Shown here in pieces: positions 15,838 through 24,486 of a DNA stretch of 64,000 bases. The stretch lies in NCBI GenBank assembly GCA_012517405.1, contig JAAYVB010000046.1, positions 1-64,000 of the forward strand. The letters are read 5' to 3'. Numbering within the stretch: the first letter of the stretch is position 1; the number at the start of each line of letters is the position of its first letter. The position numbers were made by a program, and so were the translations under genes. The notes below the pieces were generated by a model that made no database searches, had not been told where the DNA came from, and was given only the letters and a program-made list of their open reading frames with translations. The stretch comes from Propionibacterium sp. (GTDB taxonomy: Bacteria; Actinomycetota; Actinomycetes; Propionibacteriales; Propionibacteriaceae).

Positions 15838-18800
15838 ATGGCGGGCCGCGTCTCATATCCTGAACCGGTGACGATCCGCATCGCCCTCAAGCATCAAACG
15901 ACATACCGGTTCGATCGGCCGACCACCGTGAATCCGCACACCGTGCGGCTGCGACCGGCTCCGCACACCCGGACCCCGATCGAGGCCTATTCGCTGAGTG
16001 TGGTGCCCGGGGACCATTTCATCAACTGGCAGCAGGACCCGTTCGGCAACTACCTGGCCCGGCTGGTCTTCCCCGAGCCGGTCAACGAGCTTCAGTTCAC
16101 CGTCGATCTGATCGCCGACATGACGGTCATCAATCCGTTCGACTTCTTCGTCGAGGAATACGCCGCCGAGATGGGCTGGAGCTACCCGGACGAGCTGGCC
16201 ACCGATCTGCAGCCGTACCTGCATCAGGTGCCCGCCGAACTCGACTCGCCCGCCGATGGCGATCTGGTCGATCAGTGGATCGCCAGCCGGCTGCCCGAAT
16301 CCCAGTGGCGAGATTGCGGACTGCGCACGGTCGATTTCCTGGTGCGGCTCAATGAGGCGGTGCGCGACGACGTCGCCTACACGACCCGGATGGAACCGGG
16401 AGTCCAGACACCCGGTTATACGCTGTCCCGGGCGATCGGATCGTGCCGTGACTCGGCCTGGCTCCTGGTGTCGATTCTGCGTCGCTTCGGTCTGGCCGCC
16501 CGGTTCGTCTCCGGCTACCTGGTGCAGTTGGCGGCCGACATGGAACCGGTGGACGGTCCGGCAGGCGTCAAACACGACTTCACCGATCTGCACGCCTGGG
16601 CAGAGGTCTATATCCCGGGTGCGGGCTGGGTCGGGCTGGACGCGACCAGCGGGCTGTTCGCCGGTGAGGGCCATATCCCCCTGTCCTGCACGCCCCACCC
16701 GTCGACCGCGGCCCCCATCACCGGCAGCACCGGGATCGCCGAGGTCGAGTTCAGCTTCAGCAACGAGGTCACCCGGATCCATGAGGACGTCCGGGTCACC
16801 AAGCCACTGAGCGATGACCAGTGGGATGCCATCGACACCCTCGGGCAGGTGGTCGACGCCGGCCTGGCGAACGAGGACATCGCGCTGACGATGGGTGGAG
16901 AGCCCACCTTTGTATCTGCGGCCGAGACCGCCAGCCCGCAGTGGAACTCTGCGGCCGATGGCCCACAGAAACGCCAACTGGCCGCCAAGCTGACTGACAA
17001 GCTGCGGCAGCGCTGGGCCGACGGCGGGCTCGTGCATCACGGCCAGGGCAAGTGGTACCCGGATGAGCCGTTGCCGCGCTGGCAGATGACACTGGCCTGG
17101 CGCACCGACGGCGAGCCGATCTGGCATCACCCCGCTCTGCTGGTCAACCCGTGGACGAAGCCCTCCGCCACAGCCGGCACCGATGCGCTGGCTCATCAGA
17201 TCGCCGCCCGGCTGGGTATCGCGGACGAATTCGTGCTGCCCGTCTACGAGGACACCGTGCAGGCGGCGGTGTCGGCGGCCCAGCTGCCGTGGGGTCCGCG
17301 TCCCGACATCGACCCCGACCCCTCGGATGAGCTGCTGGCGAACGAGCACGCCCGCCAGCAGCTGGTCGATCGGCTCGATGACGCCGCCACCGAACCCGCC
17401 GGCTGGGTGATCCCGGTCTTCGTCGACCCCGACGATCCGGACGGCGGAAGCTGGGCGACCACCCGCTGGCGTCCGCGTCGACGGGCGATCTTCCTCACCG
17501 CCGGCAGCTCCCCCATCGGGTTGCGGCTGCCGCTGAACGCGCTCGCCTGGGGAGCGGCGCCCGATATCGTCCGCAATGCCGATGGCGATGCCACACGGCC
17601 GCTGCCGGACGGGCACCAGACCAGCGTGAAACCGGCCAGAGAGCTACCGATCGAATCTGCACCACGCACCGCTTTGGCTATCGAGGAACGCGACGGTCAT
17701 CTCTTCTGCTTCCTGCCGCCGATCGACCGGCTGGACGATGCGCTGCGGCTGATCGCGACCATCGAGGACGCTTGCGCTGCGCTGCAGACCCCGATCGTCC
17801 TGGAGGGGTACCCCCTGCCCGGCGACGATCGCCTGCAGACTCTGAGCGTCACCCCCGACCCCGGGGTCATCGAAGTGAATGTGCAGCCCACCAGCTCGTG
17901 GGGCGACCTCGTCCAGCTGACCACCACATTGTTCGAAGACGCCCGGCAGGTGGGCCTGACCACCGAGAAGTTCGATCTGGACGGCACCCACACCGGCACT
18001 GGCGGCGGAAACCACATCACCTTGGGTGGTCCCACGCCGCAGGACTCCCCGCTGCTGCGCCGTCCCGACCTGCTGCGTTCCATGGTCACCTACTGGCAGC
18101 ATCATCCCGGGCTGTCGTACATCTTCACCGGCCGCTTCATCGGGCCCACCAGCCAGGCCCCGCGGGTCGACGAGGGGCTGCCGGGCACGCTCTACGAGCT
18201 CGACATCGCCTTCACCGAGCTGGACGAGATGCTGACCGACCCGACCGTGGAGCACGACATCGCGAAAGCGATCTCCGCGGACTGGAGAACGGACGAAACG
18301 CTGGAGGAGCGACTGGAACGGCAGCGTCACTCGCAGCCCTGGCTGACCGACCGGCTGCTGCGTCATCTGCTGACCGATCTGACAGGCAACACGCACCGCG
18401 CAGAGTTCTGCATCGACAAGCTGTACAACCCCGACCGGCGCGGCGGACATGCCGGCCTGCTCGAGATGCGCGGTTTCGAGATGCCACCCCACGAGCGGAT
18501 GTCGTTGCTGCAGGCGCTGCTGGTGCGCGGACTGCTGTGGCGATTCGCGCGAGAGCCGTACCGCGCGCCGCTGGTGCGGTGGGGCACCCGGCTGCACGAC
18601 CGCTATCTGCTGCCGGCCTTCGCGGCCGCCGACCTGTGGAACGTGCTCGACGAGCTCAACGCCGCACTGCCCATCAGCGAGCGCTTCGACCTGGCCTGGT
18701 TCGAGTCGTTCCTGGAGTTCCGGTTCCCCATCCTGGGCGAGGTGCAGCTGGGCGATGTCCACCTGGAGTTGCGCCAAGGCATCGAGCCCTGGCAGGTGCT

Positions 18801-19329
18801 CGGTGAAGAGGTCACCCTCAGCGGCACTGCCCGCTATGTCGATTCCTCGGTGGAGCGCGTGCAGGTGGCGTCCACCGGCCTGATTCCGGAACGCCATCTG
18901 CTGATGGTCAACGGCGTGCCGCTGCCGCTGACCCCGGTGATCGGGCACGGCTGGGGCGTCGGGTCGGTCGGACGTTCCGACGCGCTGGCGGCCGGCGTGC
19001 GCTACAAGGCGTGGTCTCCGCCGTCCTCGCTGCACCCGACCATCGGCGTACACGCCCCGCTGCGTTTCGATCTGGTCGACAAGATCAGTGGCCAATCGCT
19101 GGGCGGTTTCCGCTATCACGTGGTGCATCCCGGTGGCCGCAGCTTCGACACCTATCCGGTGAATGCGGTCGAGGCCGAATCACGGCGGGCCGCCCGGTTC
19201 GAGCCCTACCAGACATCGGGACACCTCGAGATACCCGGCGTGTCGGATTGGGGTAGCGCCGAGTACCCGGTGACATTGGATCTACGCCGATTCGAACGTT
19301 GGCACGACGTGCTGGAAGAGAGCATCTAA
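15838..19329 (+). CDS. Transglutaminase-like domain fused to DUF2126 (GS-like putative amidoligase)
   Basis: This 1163-residue protein begins with a bacterial transglutaminase N-terminal domain (about 11-95) and a transglutaminase core with an intact triad: Cys203 (GSCRDSAW), His252 (DLHAWAEVY) and Asp268 (GLDATSG). The remaining ~850 residues match the DUF2126 arrangement, with MGGEPTFVSA near 350, GNHITLGGPTP near 720 and the NTHRAEFCIDKLYNPD segment near 850. DUF2126 was predicted by comparative genomics to be a glutamine-synthetase-fold COOH-NH2 ligase. It heads a three-gene operon with an ATP-grasp/alpha-E protein and a second transglutaminase. ATG 15838 has a GGAG 9 nt upstream. GTG 15868 matches the usual family start (TIRIALKHQTTYRF) and is an alternative. 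Confidence 0.88.
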   Translation: MAGRVSYPEPVTIRIALKHQTTYRFDRPTTVNPHTVRLRPAPHTRTPIEAYSLSVVPGDHFINWQQDPFGNYLARLVFPEPVNELQFTVDLIADMTVINPFDFFVEEYAAEMGWSYPDELATDLQPYLHQVPAELDSPADGDLVDQWIASRLPESQWRDCGLRTVDFLVRLNEAVRDDVAYTTRMEPGVQTPGYTLSRAIGSCRDSAWLLVSILRRFGLAARFVSGYLVQLAADMEPVDGPAGVKHDFTDLHAWAEVYIPGAGWVGLDATSGLFAGEGHIPLSCTPHPSTAAPITGSTGIAEVEFSFSNEVTRIHEDVRVTKPLSDDQWDAIDTLGQVVDAGLANEDIALTMGGEPTFVSAAETASPQWNSAADGPQKRQLAAKLTDKLRQRWADGGLVHHGQGKWYPDEPLPRWQMTLAWRTDGEPIWHHPALLVNPWTKPSATAGTDALAHQIAARLGIADEFVLPVYEDTVQAAVSAAQLPWGPRPDIDPDPSDELLANEHARQQLVDRLDDAATEPAGWVIPVFVDPDDPDGGSWATTRWRPRRRAIFLTAGSSPIGLRLPLNALAWGAAPDIVRNADGDATRPLPDGHQTSVKPARELPIESAPRTALAIEERDGHLFCFLPPIDRLDDALRLIATIEDACAALQTPIVLEGYPLPGDDRLQTLSVTPDPGVIEVNVQPTSSWGDLVQLTTTLFEDARQVGLTTEKFDLDGTHTGTGGGNHITLGGPTPQDSPLLRRPDLLRSMVTYWQHHPGLSYIFTGRFIGPTSQAPRVDEGLPGTLYELDIAFTELDEMLTDPTVEHDIAKAISADWRTDETLEERLERQRHSQPWLTDRLLRHLLTDLTGNTHRAEFCIDKLYNPDRRGGHAGLLEMRGFEMPPHERMSLLQALLVRGLLWRFAREPYRAPLVRWGTRLHDRYLLPAFAAADLWNVLDELNAALPISERFDLAWFESFLEFRFPILGEVQLGDVHLELRQGIEPWQVLGEEVTLSGTARYVDSSVERVQVASTGLIPERHLLMVNGVPLPLTPVIGHGWGVGSVGRSDALAAGVRYKAWSPPSSLHPTIGVHAPLRFDLVDKISGQSLGGFRYHVVHPGGRSFDTYPVNAVEAESRRAARFEPYQTSGHLEIPGVSDWGSAEYPVTLDLRRFERWHDVLEESI

Positions 19330-19340
19330 AGTTGGCTGGC

Positions 19341-21890
19341 GTGAGCCAAGCCGTCGATCAGCGCATCAGCCCGGTACTGCGCGATTACGTGCAGCGCGCT
19401 GGTGGCCACGATGAGTTGGCCCATGTGCTTGCCGACCGGGACATTCTGGGATTCACTCCCAGTCTCTCCGAGGTCGAGTATCCGGGTTGGCAACGGCGGC
19501 AGCGCGCGCTGACCAGGCTGGTTCGCTCCGAGGCGATCACCTACGGCGGTTCGCGTCCCGGTGAACTGGCCAATTCCTGGTCGGTCGACGTGCTGCCGTT
19601 CATCATGTCGAGCGCCGAATGGGCCGGCCTGCAGGCCGGGCTGCGGCAGCGTGCCGAGCTGTTGAACGCCATGCTGGCCGACTTCTACGGCCCGCGCACG
19701 CTGCTGCATTCGGGCGTGGTACCCAGCGAACTGGTGCTGGGGCACCGCGGGTTCCTGCCGGCGGTCGACGGCCTGACGCTCACTGGCGATCATCAGCTGA
19801 CCATCGTGGCCACCGATCTGGTGCGTGCGGCCAGCGGCTGCTGGACGGTTCTGTCCGACCGCACCCAATCGCCTTCGGGCATGGGATATGCCATGGCGAA
19901 CCGGCGTTTGGTGGCCAGGGTGCTCGACCGCGACTATCGGCATGTTTCCATCCACCGGCTGCGTGGCTTCTTCGACCAGATCCGGGTGGCGCTGGAGAAC
20001 ACCCTGCCCCCCGGTGCAGACAGCCCGCGGGTGGCCATTCTCAGCTCCGGCACCATCAGCGAAACCGCCTATGACCAGGCCCTGGTCGCCATGCTCGTCG
20101 GCTACCCGATCGCGCAATCGGGTGACCTGCAGATCGCCGACGGCTATCTGTGGCTGCGGACCATCGGGCGCAGTCAACCGGTCAACATCCTGCACCGCCG
20201 CCTGGACGCCGAGTATGCCGATTCGCTCGACCTGCGCTCCGACTCACTGCTCGGCATTCCCGGCCTGCTGCAGGCTGCCCGCCGGCATCGGGTATCGGTG
20301 GCCAATCATCTGGGCTCCGGAATCCTCGAGAACAACGGCCTGCTGGCATACATGGACCGCATCGCCGAGTCGCTACTCGGCGAGTCGTTGAAGCTCCCGA
20401 CGGTCCCCGCCTGGTGGTGCGGCGATCCGGAGGGGCTGGCCTACGTGAAGAGCCATCTCGACTCGTTGATCATCAAGCCGATCTCTCGGGTCCGCGGGGC
20501 ACGCGCGATTCCGGCACGCCTGCTGGACGAACAAGCACGTTCCCAGCTGCTCGCCCGCATCGATGCCGAACCGTGGCGGTGGAGCGCCCAGCAGTATCTG
20601 GAGCCCAGCACCGTGCCCGTCGTGGAGGCCCGCTCGATCGAGCCTCGTCCGATGGTCTTGCGGACATTCGGCGCCGCCGACGGCGCGTCCTACTCGTTCA
20701 TGCCTGGTGGCCTCGCCCGGGTGGCCTCGAGCCCGGACCAGTGGAACATCACCAATGCAACCGGCGCCTTCAGCAAGGACGTCTGGGTGCTGGAGGACAG
20801 CCATCGCGAGGCACCGTCGGCCGGGATCTCACCGCGTCGTCCCGCCCACCTGCCGGCCGAGGCCGCCGACCTCGGCTTGCCACCCAGCGCGGCGGAGAAC
20901 CTGTTCTGGCTGGGCCGTTACGCCGAACGCACCGAGATGACCTCGCGGGTGCTGAAGGTCTCCGAGCAATTGATCGCCGACAACCTGGATCGACCCGGCA
21001 CCCCGGGCCATTCGGCGATGCGGACGATGCTGGAGGCGCTGTCCATGGTCACCGGGGTGCAGCCCGGCTTCGTCGGCCAGGGCGCGGCCGAGCGGCTCGA
21101 CGAGCCGCTGCCGCAGATCCGCCGGCTGCTGCTCGACGAGATAACTCAGGGCTGTGTCGCCTACAACGTGGGACGGATGGCGGCCTGCGCCGCGAACGTT
21201 CGCGAATTGCTCAGCGGCGACACCTTCAGCATCTTCAATGCGCTCAATGCCACGCTGCGGCAGGCGCGCGAGGGCGAGGATCTCCTGGCTGTGCAGCCGG
21301 TGATCAATGAGGCCCTGCGTTCGCTGCTGGCCTTCGCCGGGGTGGCCAACGAGTCGCTGGTGCGCGACGCGACCTGGGCATTCGTCGAGGCCGGTCGACG
21401 CATAGAGCGGGCCGAGCTGACCGTCCAGCTGCTGCGGCACACGGTGAGCTCGGTGACCGGACCGGTCACCGAAGCGGTGCTGAGCGAGTCAGTGCTGAGT
21501 GCCGGCGACTCGGTGATCACCTACCATCGCCGGGTGGCGGCCAGCTTCGGGGCGGTCATCCCTGCCGAGGCCACGTTGGACCTGCTGCTGCTGGACGCCT
21601 CGAACCCGAGATCGGTCCGCTACCAGCTGGACCGGCTCATCCATGTCCTCAGCGTCGCGCCCAACCCACGAATCGAGCAGGCCGCAGCCGCGCTGGTGGC
21701 CAGTCTGGCCAGTACGAACCCGCGCCGGCTCGGCGGCAATGAGCGGCAACGCGCGCGCCTCCTGCTCGACGAACTCGATGCCGGGCTTCGCGACCTCTCT
21801 GATCAGATCCAGCAGGCACATTTTGTCACTCAGTTGCCGGCGTTCTCGTTCGCGGTGCCTGAGCGGTCGGAGGATGCGTATGGCCACTGA
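19341..21890 (+). CDS. Circularly permuted ATP-grasp type 2 protein fused to alpha-E domain
   Basis: This 849-residue fusion has a CP_ATPgrasp_2 domain in about residues 60-500 (DFYGPRTLLHSGVVPSEL, SDRTQSPSGMGYAMANRR, NHLGSGILENN) and an alpha-helical alpha-E domain from about 515 to 840 (AAENLFWLGRYAERTEMTSR). Both domains occur as separate genes in the convergent operon at 23542-26018. The glycine-rich segment VVKPVDGSGGKG of that paralogue is IIKPISRVRGAR here, and its VLEDN is VLSDR, so nucleotide or metal handling may differ; this may be typical of the fused subfamily. GTG 19341 was preferred; TTG 19332 is possible. It starts 11 nt after DUF2126 and overlaps the next gene by 11 nt. Confidence 0.85.
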   Translation: MSQAVDQRISPVLRDYVQRAGGHDELAHVLADRDILGFTPSLSEVEYPGWQRRQRALTRLVRSEAITYGGSRPGELANSWSVDVLPFIMSSAEWAGLQAGLRQRAELLNAMLADFYGPRTLLHSGVVPSELVLGHRGFLPAVDGLTLTGDHQLTIVATDLVRAASGCWTVLSDRTQSPSGMGYAMANRRLVARVLDRDYRHVSIHRLRGFFDQIRVALENTLPPGADSPRVAILSSGTISETAYDQALVAMLVGYPIAQSGDLQIADGYLWLRTIGRSQPVNILHRRLDAEYADSLDLRSDSLLGIPGLLQAARRHRVSVANHLGSGILENNGLLAYMDRIAESLLGESLKLPTVPAWWCGDPEGLAYVKSHLDSLIIKPISRVRGARAIPARLLDEQARSQLLARIDAEPWRWSAQQYLEPSTVPVVEARSIEPRPMVLRTFGAADGASYSFMPGGLARVASSPDQWNITNATGAFSKDVWVLEDSHREAPSAGISPRRPAHLPAEAADLGLPPSAAENLFWLGRYAERTEMTSRVLKVSEQLIADNLDRPGTPGHSAMRTMLEALSMVTGVQPGFVGQGAAERLDEPLPQIRRLLLDEITQGCVAYNVGRMAACAANVRELLSGDTFSIFNALNATLRQAREGEDLLAVQPVINEALRSLLAFAGVANESLVRDATWAFVEAGRRIERAELTVQLLRHTVSSVTGPVTEAVLSESVLSAGDSVITYHRRVAASFGAVIPAEATLDLLLLDASNPRSVRYQLDRLIHVLSVAPNPRIEQAAAALVASLASTNPRRLGGNERQRARLLLDELDAGLRDLSDQIQQAHFVTQLPAFSFAVPERSEDAYGH

Positions 21891-22782
21891 GCACAATGAC
21901 CCACGTCGCTATCAGGTCGTCCACCGCACCAGGTACCGCTATGACGCCGAGGTGACCGCATCGTTCGCTCGGGCTTTCCTCGTCCCGCGAGTCACACCGC
22001 ATCAACAGGTACTCGACCACGATGTGGAGATCTCTCCGGCGCCGGACCTGTACGAGGTGCACACCGACTTCTTCGGCAATCACTCGCACTATGTGGAGAT
22101 CCACACCCCGCATACCCAACTTCAGGTGCGCAAGTCCGCCACCTTGGCCGTCCAGTGGCCGGCCGCCGATCTGCCGAGCATGACCATCCCTGTCGATCGG
22201 ACGGTCGAGCTGGTGCACCTCGATCCCCGGATCGATCCGGTCAAGCGGGCCAGCTACCTGCTGCCGTCGCCGCTGATCGAGTTGAGCACTCCGGTGCGCG
22301 AGTTCGCGTCCGGTCTGCTGGATCCTCGGATGCCGGTGGGCGAGGCGATCGGCACGGTCTACCACGCGATCTACGAAGGCTTCAGCTACACCCAAGGTGC
22401 CACGACAGTGGCCACCACGCTGCCCGAAGTGATCAATGCCCGGGCGGGTGTCTGCCAGGATTTCGCCCACCTGGCGGTGGCCAGTTTCCGGGCCGTCGGG
22501 CTCCCCGCCCGTTACGTCAGCGGCTACATTGAAACCTATCCGCCACCCGGCGAGGAGAAGCTGGCCGGTTCGGACGCCACCCACGCATGGGCATCGGTCT
22601 ACATTCCCGAACGCGGCTGGATCGACTTGGACCCGACCAATGATCAACTGGCTGATTCGCGCTACCTGGTGACTGCGTGGGGACGCGACTTCCGTGATGT
22701 GTCACCCCTGAAGGGCGTCATCTTCAGCGAGAGCCGGGACAGCGTTCTGGACGTGGCCGTCGACGTCACCCGGCTGGACTGA
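21880..22782 (+). CDS. Transglutaminase-like protein with intact Cys-His-Asp triad
   Basis: This 300-residue protein has the bacterial transglutaminase N-terminal beta-domain (YQVVHRTRYRYDAEVTASF) and the core with Cys192 (AGVCQDFAHL), His235 (ATHAWASVY) and Asp251 (IDLDPTND). Without a signal peptide it is expected in the cytoplasm. Relatives in the same neighbourhood type are predicted to act as peptidases or amide-bond exchange enzymes on peptides made by the ATP-grasp partner. GGAGG lies 6 nt before ATG 21880, inside the previous gene, with which it overlaps by 11 nt. The gene ends only 7 nt from the stop of the opposing operon, so the two operons converge. Confidence 0.9.
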   Translation: MATEHNDPRRYQVVHRTRYRYDAEVTASFARAFLVPRVTPHQQVLDHDVEISPAPDLYEVHTDFFGNHSHYVEIHTPHTQLQVRKSATLAVQWPAADLPSMTIPVDRTVELVHLDPRIDPVKRASYLLPSPLIELSTPVREFASGLLDPRMPVGEAIGTVYHAIYEGFSYTQGATTVATTLPEVINARAGVCQDFAHLAVASFRAVGLPARYVSGYIETYPPPGEEKLAGSDATHAWASVYIPERGWIDLDPTNDQLADSRYLVTAWGRDFRDVSPLKGVIFSESRDSVLDVAVDVTRLD

Positions 22783-22789
22783 GACCGCC

Positions 22790-23551
22790 TCAGTTCAGCC
22801 GCTCGACGGTGACCTCGCTGGTCATCTGCACTTCACCCGACGAATCGTGGACGCCGAACAGCACCGGAACATCCTCGCGAGTGGCTCCGTAGCCGACCGC
22901 CACGTGCCGGGAATCGGGCGCGCAACCCAACCGCGGATCCCAGGCGACCCACCGGCCATCCCAGTACTGCAACCAGTTGTAGACCTGTGCGGGACGCTTC
23001 ACGCCACGCACCAGTTCGGTGGGGATGCTGTAGCCGGCCACATAACGCGAGGGAATCCCAGCCCAGTGCAGCGCCGTCATCGTTGCGGGCACCACGCCAC
23101 CGTCGTCCGCGTCGATCAGCCCGCGATGGCCAAGTTCTTGCACGAACTCCGCGGGTGAAGCCGCCTCGGCCCGCCAGCTGCGCCACTGATCGGGCACTTC
23201 CAGGCCCTCGGGCAGCCGCAGATGATCACAGAATCGCTCGTCCACCGACGGATCCTTCAGCGCCTCCCAGCCGACACCACGTCCGTTCGGTGCAGCTGGT
23301 GCCGAATAGTCCAGTTCGGTGGCCGCCGTCACGCGCATCCGAAGATGCGTCTCGGGCACGTTGAACATCACCACTGCCGTGCCCCAGTAGTCGAAATACT
23401 CATGCCGCCAGGCCGACGGTGTGATGCTCACCACCGGATGCAGCAGCGACTGATTCGGCAGGTAGCAGGGGGTCATCCTCGCTTCGCCATGCCACGCGTG
23501 AATCGGCTCATCGGACTCAACGATCACCGTATGAACAAGTTTCAGTCGCAT
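22790..23551 (-). CDS. Transglutaminase-like protein lacking the catalytic Cys and His
   Basis: This 253-residue protein aligns with the gene at 21880-22782 through GIPSRYVAGY (GLPARYVSGY in the other) and RWVAWDPRLG (GWIDLDPTND). The triad is broken. The region around the expected cysteine reads DADDGGVVPATM with no Cys, the expected His is Tyr191 (YNWLQYWDGR), and only Asp205 remains. The only cysteines, at 29, 108 and 210, lie elsewhere. It is probably a non-catalytic binding subunit or regulator, though another chemistry cannot be excluded. It is the last gene of the minus-strand operon, overlaps the alpha-E gene by 10 nt and has GGGAGG 7 nt before its ATG. Confidence 0.8.
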   Translation of the reverse strand: MRLKLVHTVIVESDEPIHAWHGEARMTPCYLPNQSLLHPVVSITPSAWRHEYFDYWGTAVVMFNVPETHLRMRVTAATELDYSAPAAPNGRGVGWEALKDPSVDERFCDHLRLPEGLEVPDQWRSWRAEAASPAEFVQELGHRGLIDADDGGVVPATMTALHWAGIPSRYVAGYSIPTELVRGVKRPAQVYNWLQYWDGRWVAWDPRLGCAPDSRHVAVGYGATREDVPVLFGVHDSSGEVQMTSEVTVERLN

Positions 23552-24486
23552 ACCAGAACCTCCCTGTGCCAGACCGAGACCTCGATGCCGGCGAAGTACC
23601 GGTCGGTCAGTTCCCCACTCACCTGGGCGCAGGCAACCTGCACCTGCTCCATCCGGTCTTCCAGCCCCTCGATCAGTTCGGACGCATCGAGGTACTCCAT
23701 CCGGCTGCGGGTGCGTCCCACGAGTCTGGCGGTCGGATCTTGTCTGGCCTTGACGTTGATGGGGTCCAACTCGCCGAGCGAGTCCTGGACGGCCTGCAAT
23801 CCGTAGACCAGCGAGTGCGGGAAACGCCGGTCGACGATGAGGAACCGGGCCGCGTCCAGATAATCGCCTTCGCCGAAGTAGGTCCGGTTGAAGGCGTGAT
23901 GGCCACCGACCGCCCGCAGCGCCCTGGTCCACGCGACCAGAGTGTTGCCCTCCACCGCCACCGTGCTGATCAGCCGCGACGTCATGTCGACGCGCTCCAG
24001 CGACTGACCCAGCAGGAAGAAGTGATAGGCCTCGTCGTGCACCATGGTCTGGCTGGCCAGCCCGGCGATCTGCACGCAACGCAATCGCACCAGCTGCAGT
24101 GACGCGGTTGGCCGGATCGCCGTGAACGACGCGGAGAAGACCTCGTTGTACGTGGTGTTGATGGCCTCCCACAACTCCGGCGATATCGTCTCGCGAATGC
24201 GGCGGGCCGACTGTCGCACCGCCGCGACGATCGCGCGCACCGAGCTGGGGCTGTCCGGGTCGTACCACAGGTACCGCAAGACCGCGCCGGCATCGATGAG
24301 TTCGTCGGTGTGCTCCGACATGTCGAGTCCCATCGCGCCCAGCAGGCTGGACGATGCCGCCCGTTCGTCCACCGTGGGGTCTTCGAGGAACTGCTGCAGT
24401 TTCACTTCGAGAATGCGGCTGATGTTCTCGGCACGCTCCAGGTACCGCCCGATCCAGAACAGCGAGCCAGCAATGCGGCTGAGCAT
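23542..24486 (-). CDS. Alpha-E domain protein
   Basis: This 314-residue all-helical protein begins LSRIAGSLFWIGRYLERAEN, the alpha-E start, and has the conserved HHAFNRTYFGEGDYLDAARF and RRFPHSLVYGL region near residues 195-230. Alpha-E proteins are found almost only beside circularly permuted ATP-grasp and transglutaminase genes, and no activity has been shown. The Glu/Arg-rich helices have been proposed to form part of a peptide-synthesis complex. It overlaps the ATP-grasp gene by 1 nt upstream (ATGA arrangement) and the pseudo-transglutaminase gene downstream, so all three are translationally coupled. A second alpha-E domain is fused to the ATP-grasp at 19341-21890. Confidence 0.88.
   Translation of the reverse strand: MLSRIAGSLFWIGRYLERAENISRILEVKLQQFLEDPTVDERAASSSLLGAMGLDMSEHTDELIDAGAVLRYLWYDPDSPSSVRAIVAAVRQSARRIRETISPELWEAINTTYNEVFSASFTAIRPTASLQLVRLRCVQIAGLASQTMVHDEAYHFFLLGQSLERVDMTSRLISTVAVEGNTLVAWTRALRAVGGHHAFNRTYFGEGDYLDAARFLIVDRRFPHSLVYGLQAVQDSLGELDPINVKARQDPTARLVGRTRSRMEYLDASELIEGLEDRMEQVQVACAQVSGELTDRYFAGIEVSVWHREVLVCD

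Noticed and set aside
17644-19128. A 494-codon antisense frame within the DUF2126 gene
   Set aside because: It has shadow-frame composition (Gln, Arg, His-rich), no Shine-Dalgarno and no recognisable domain; the plus-strand gene carries strong motifs.
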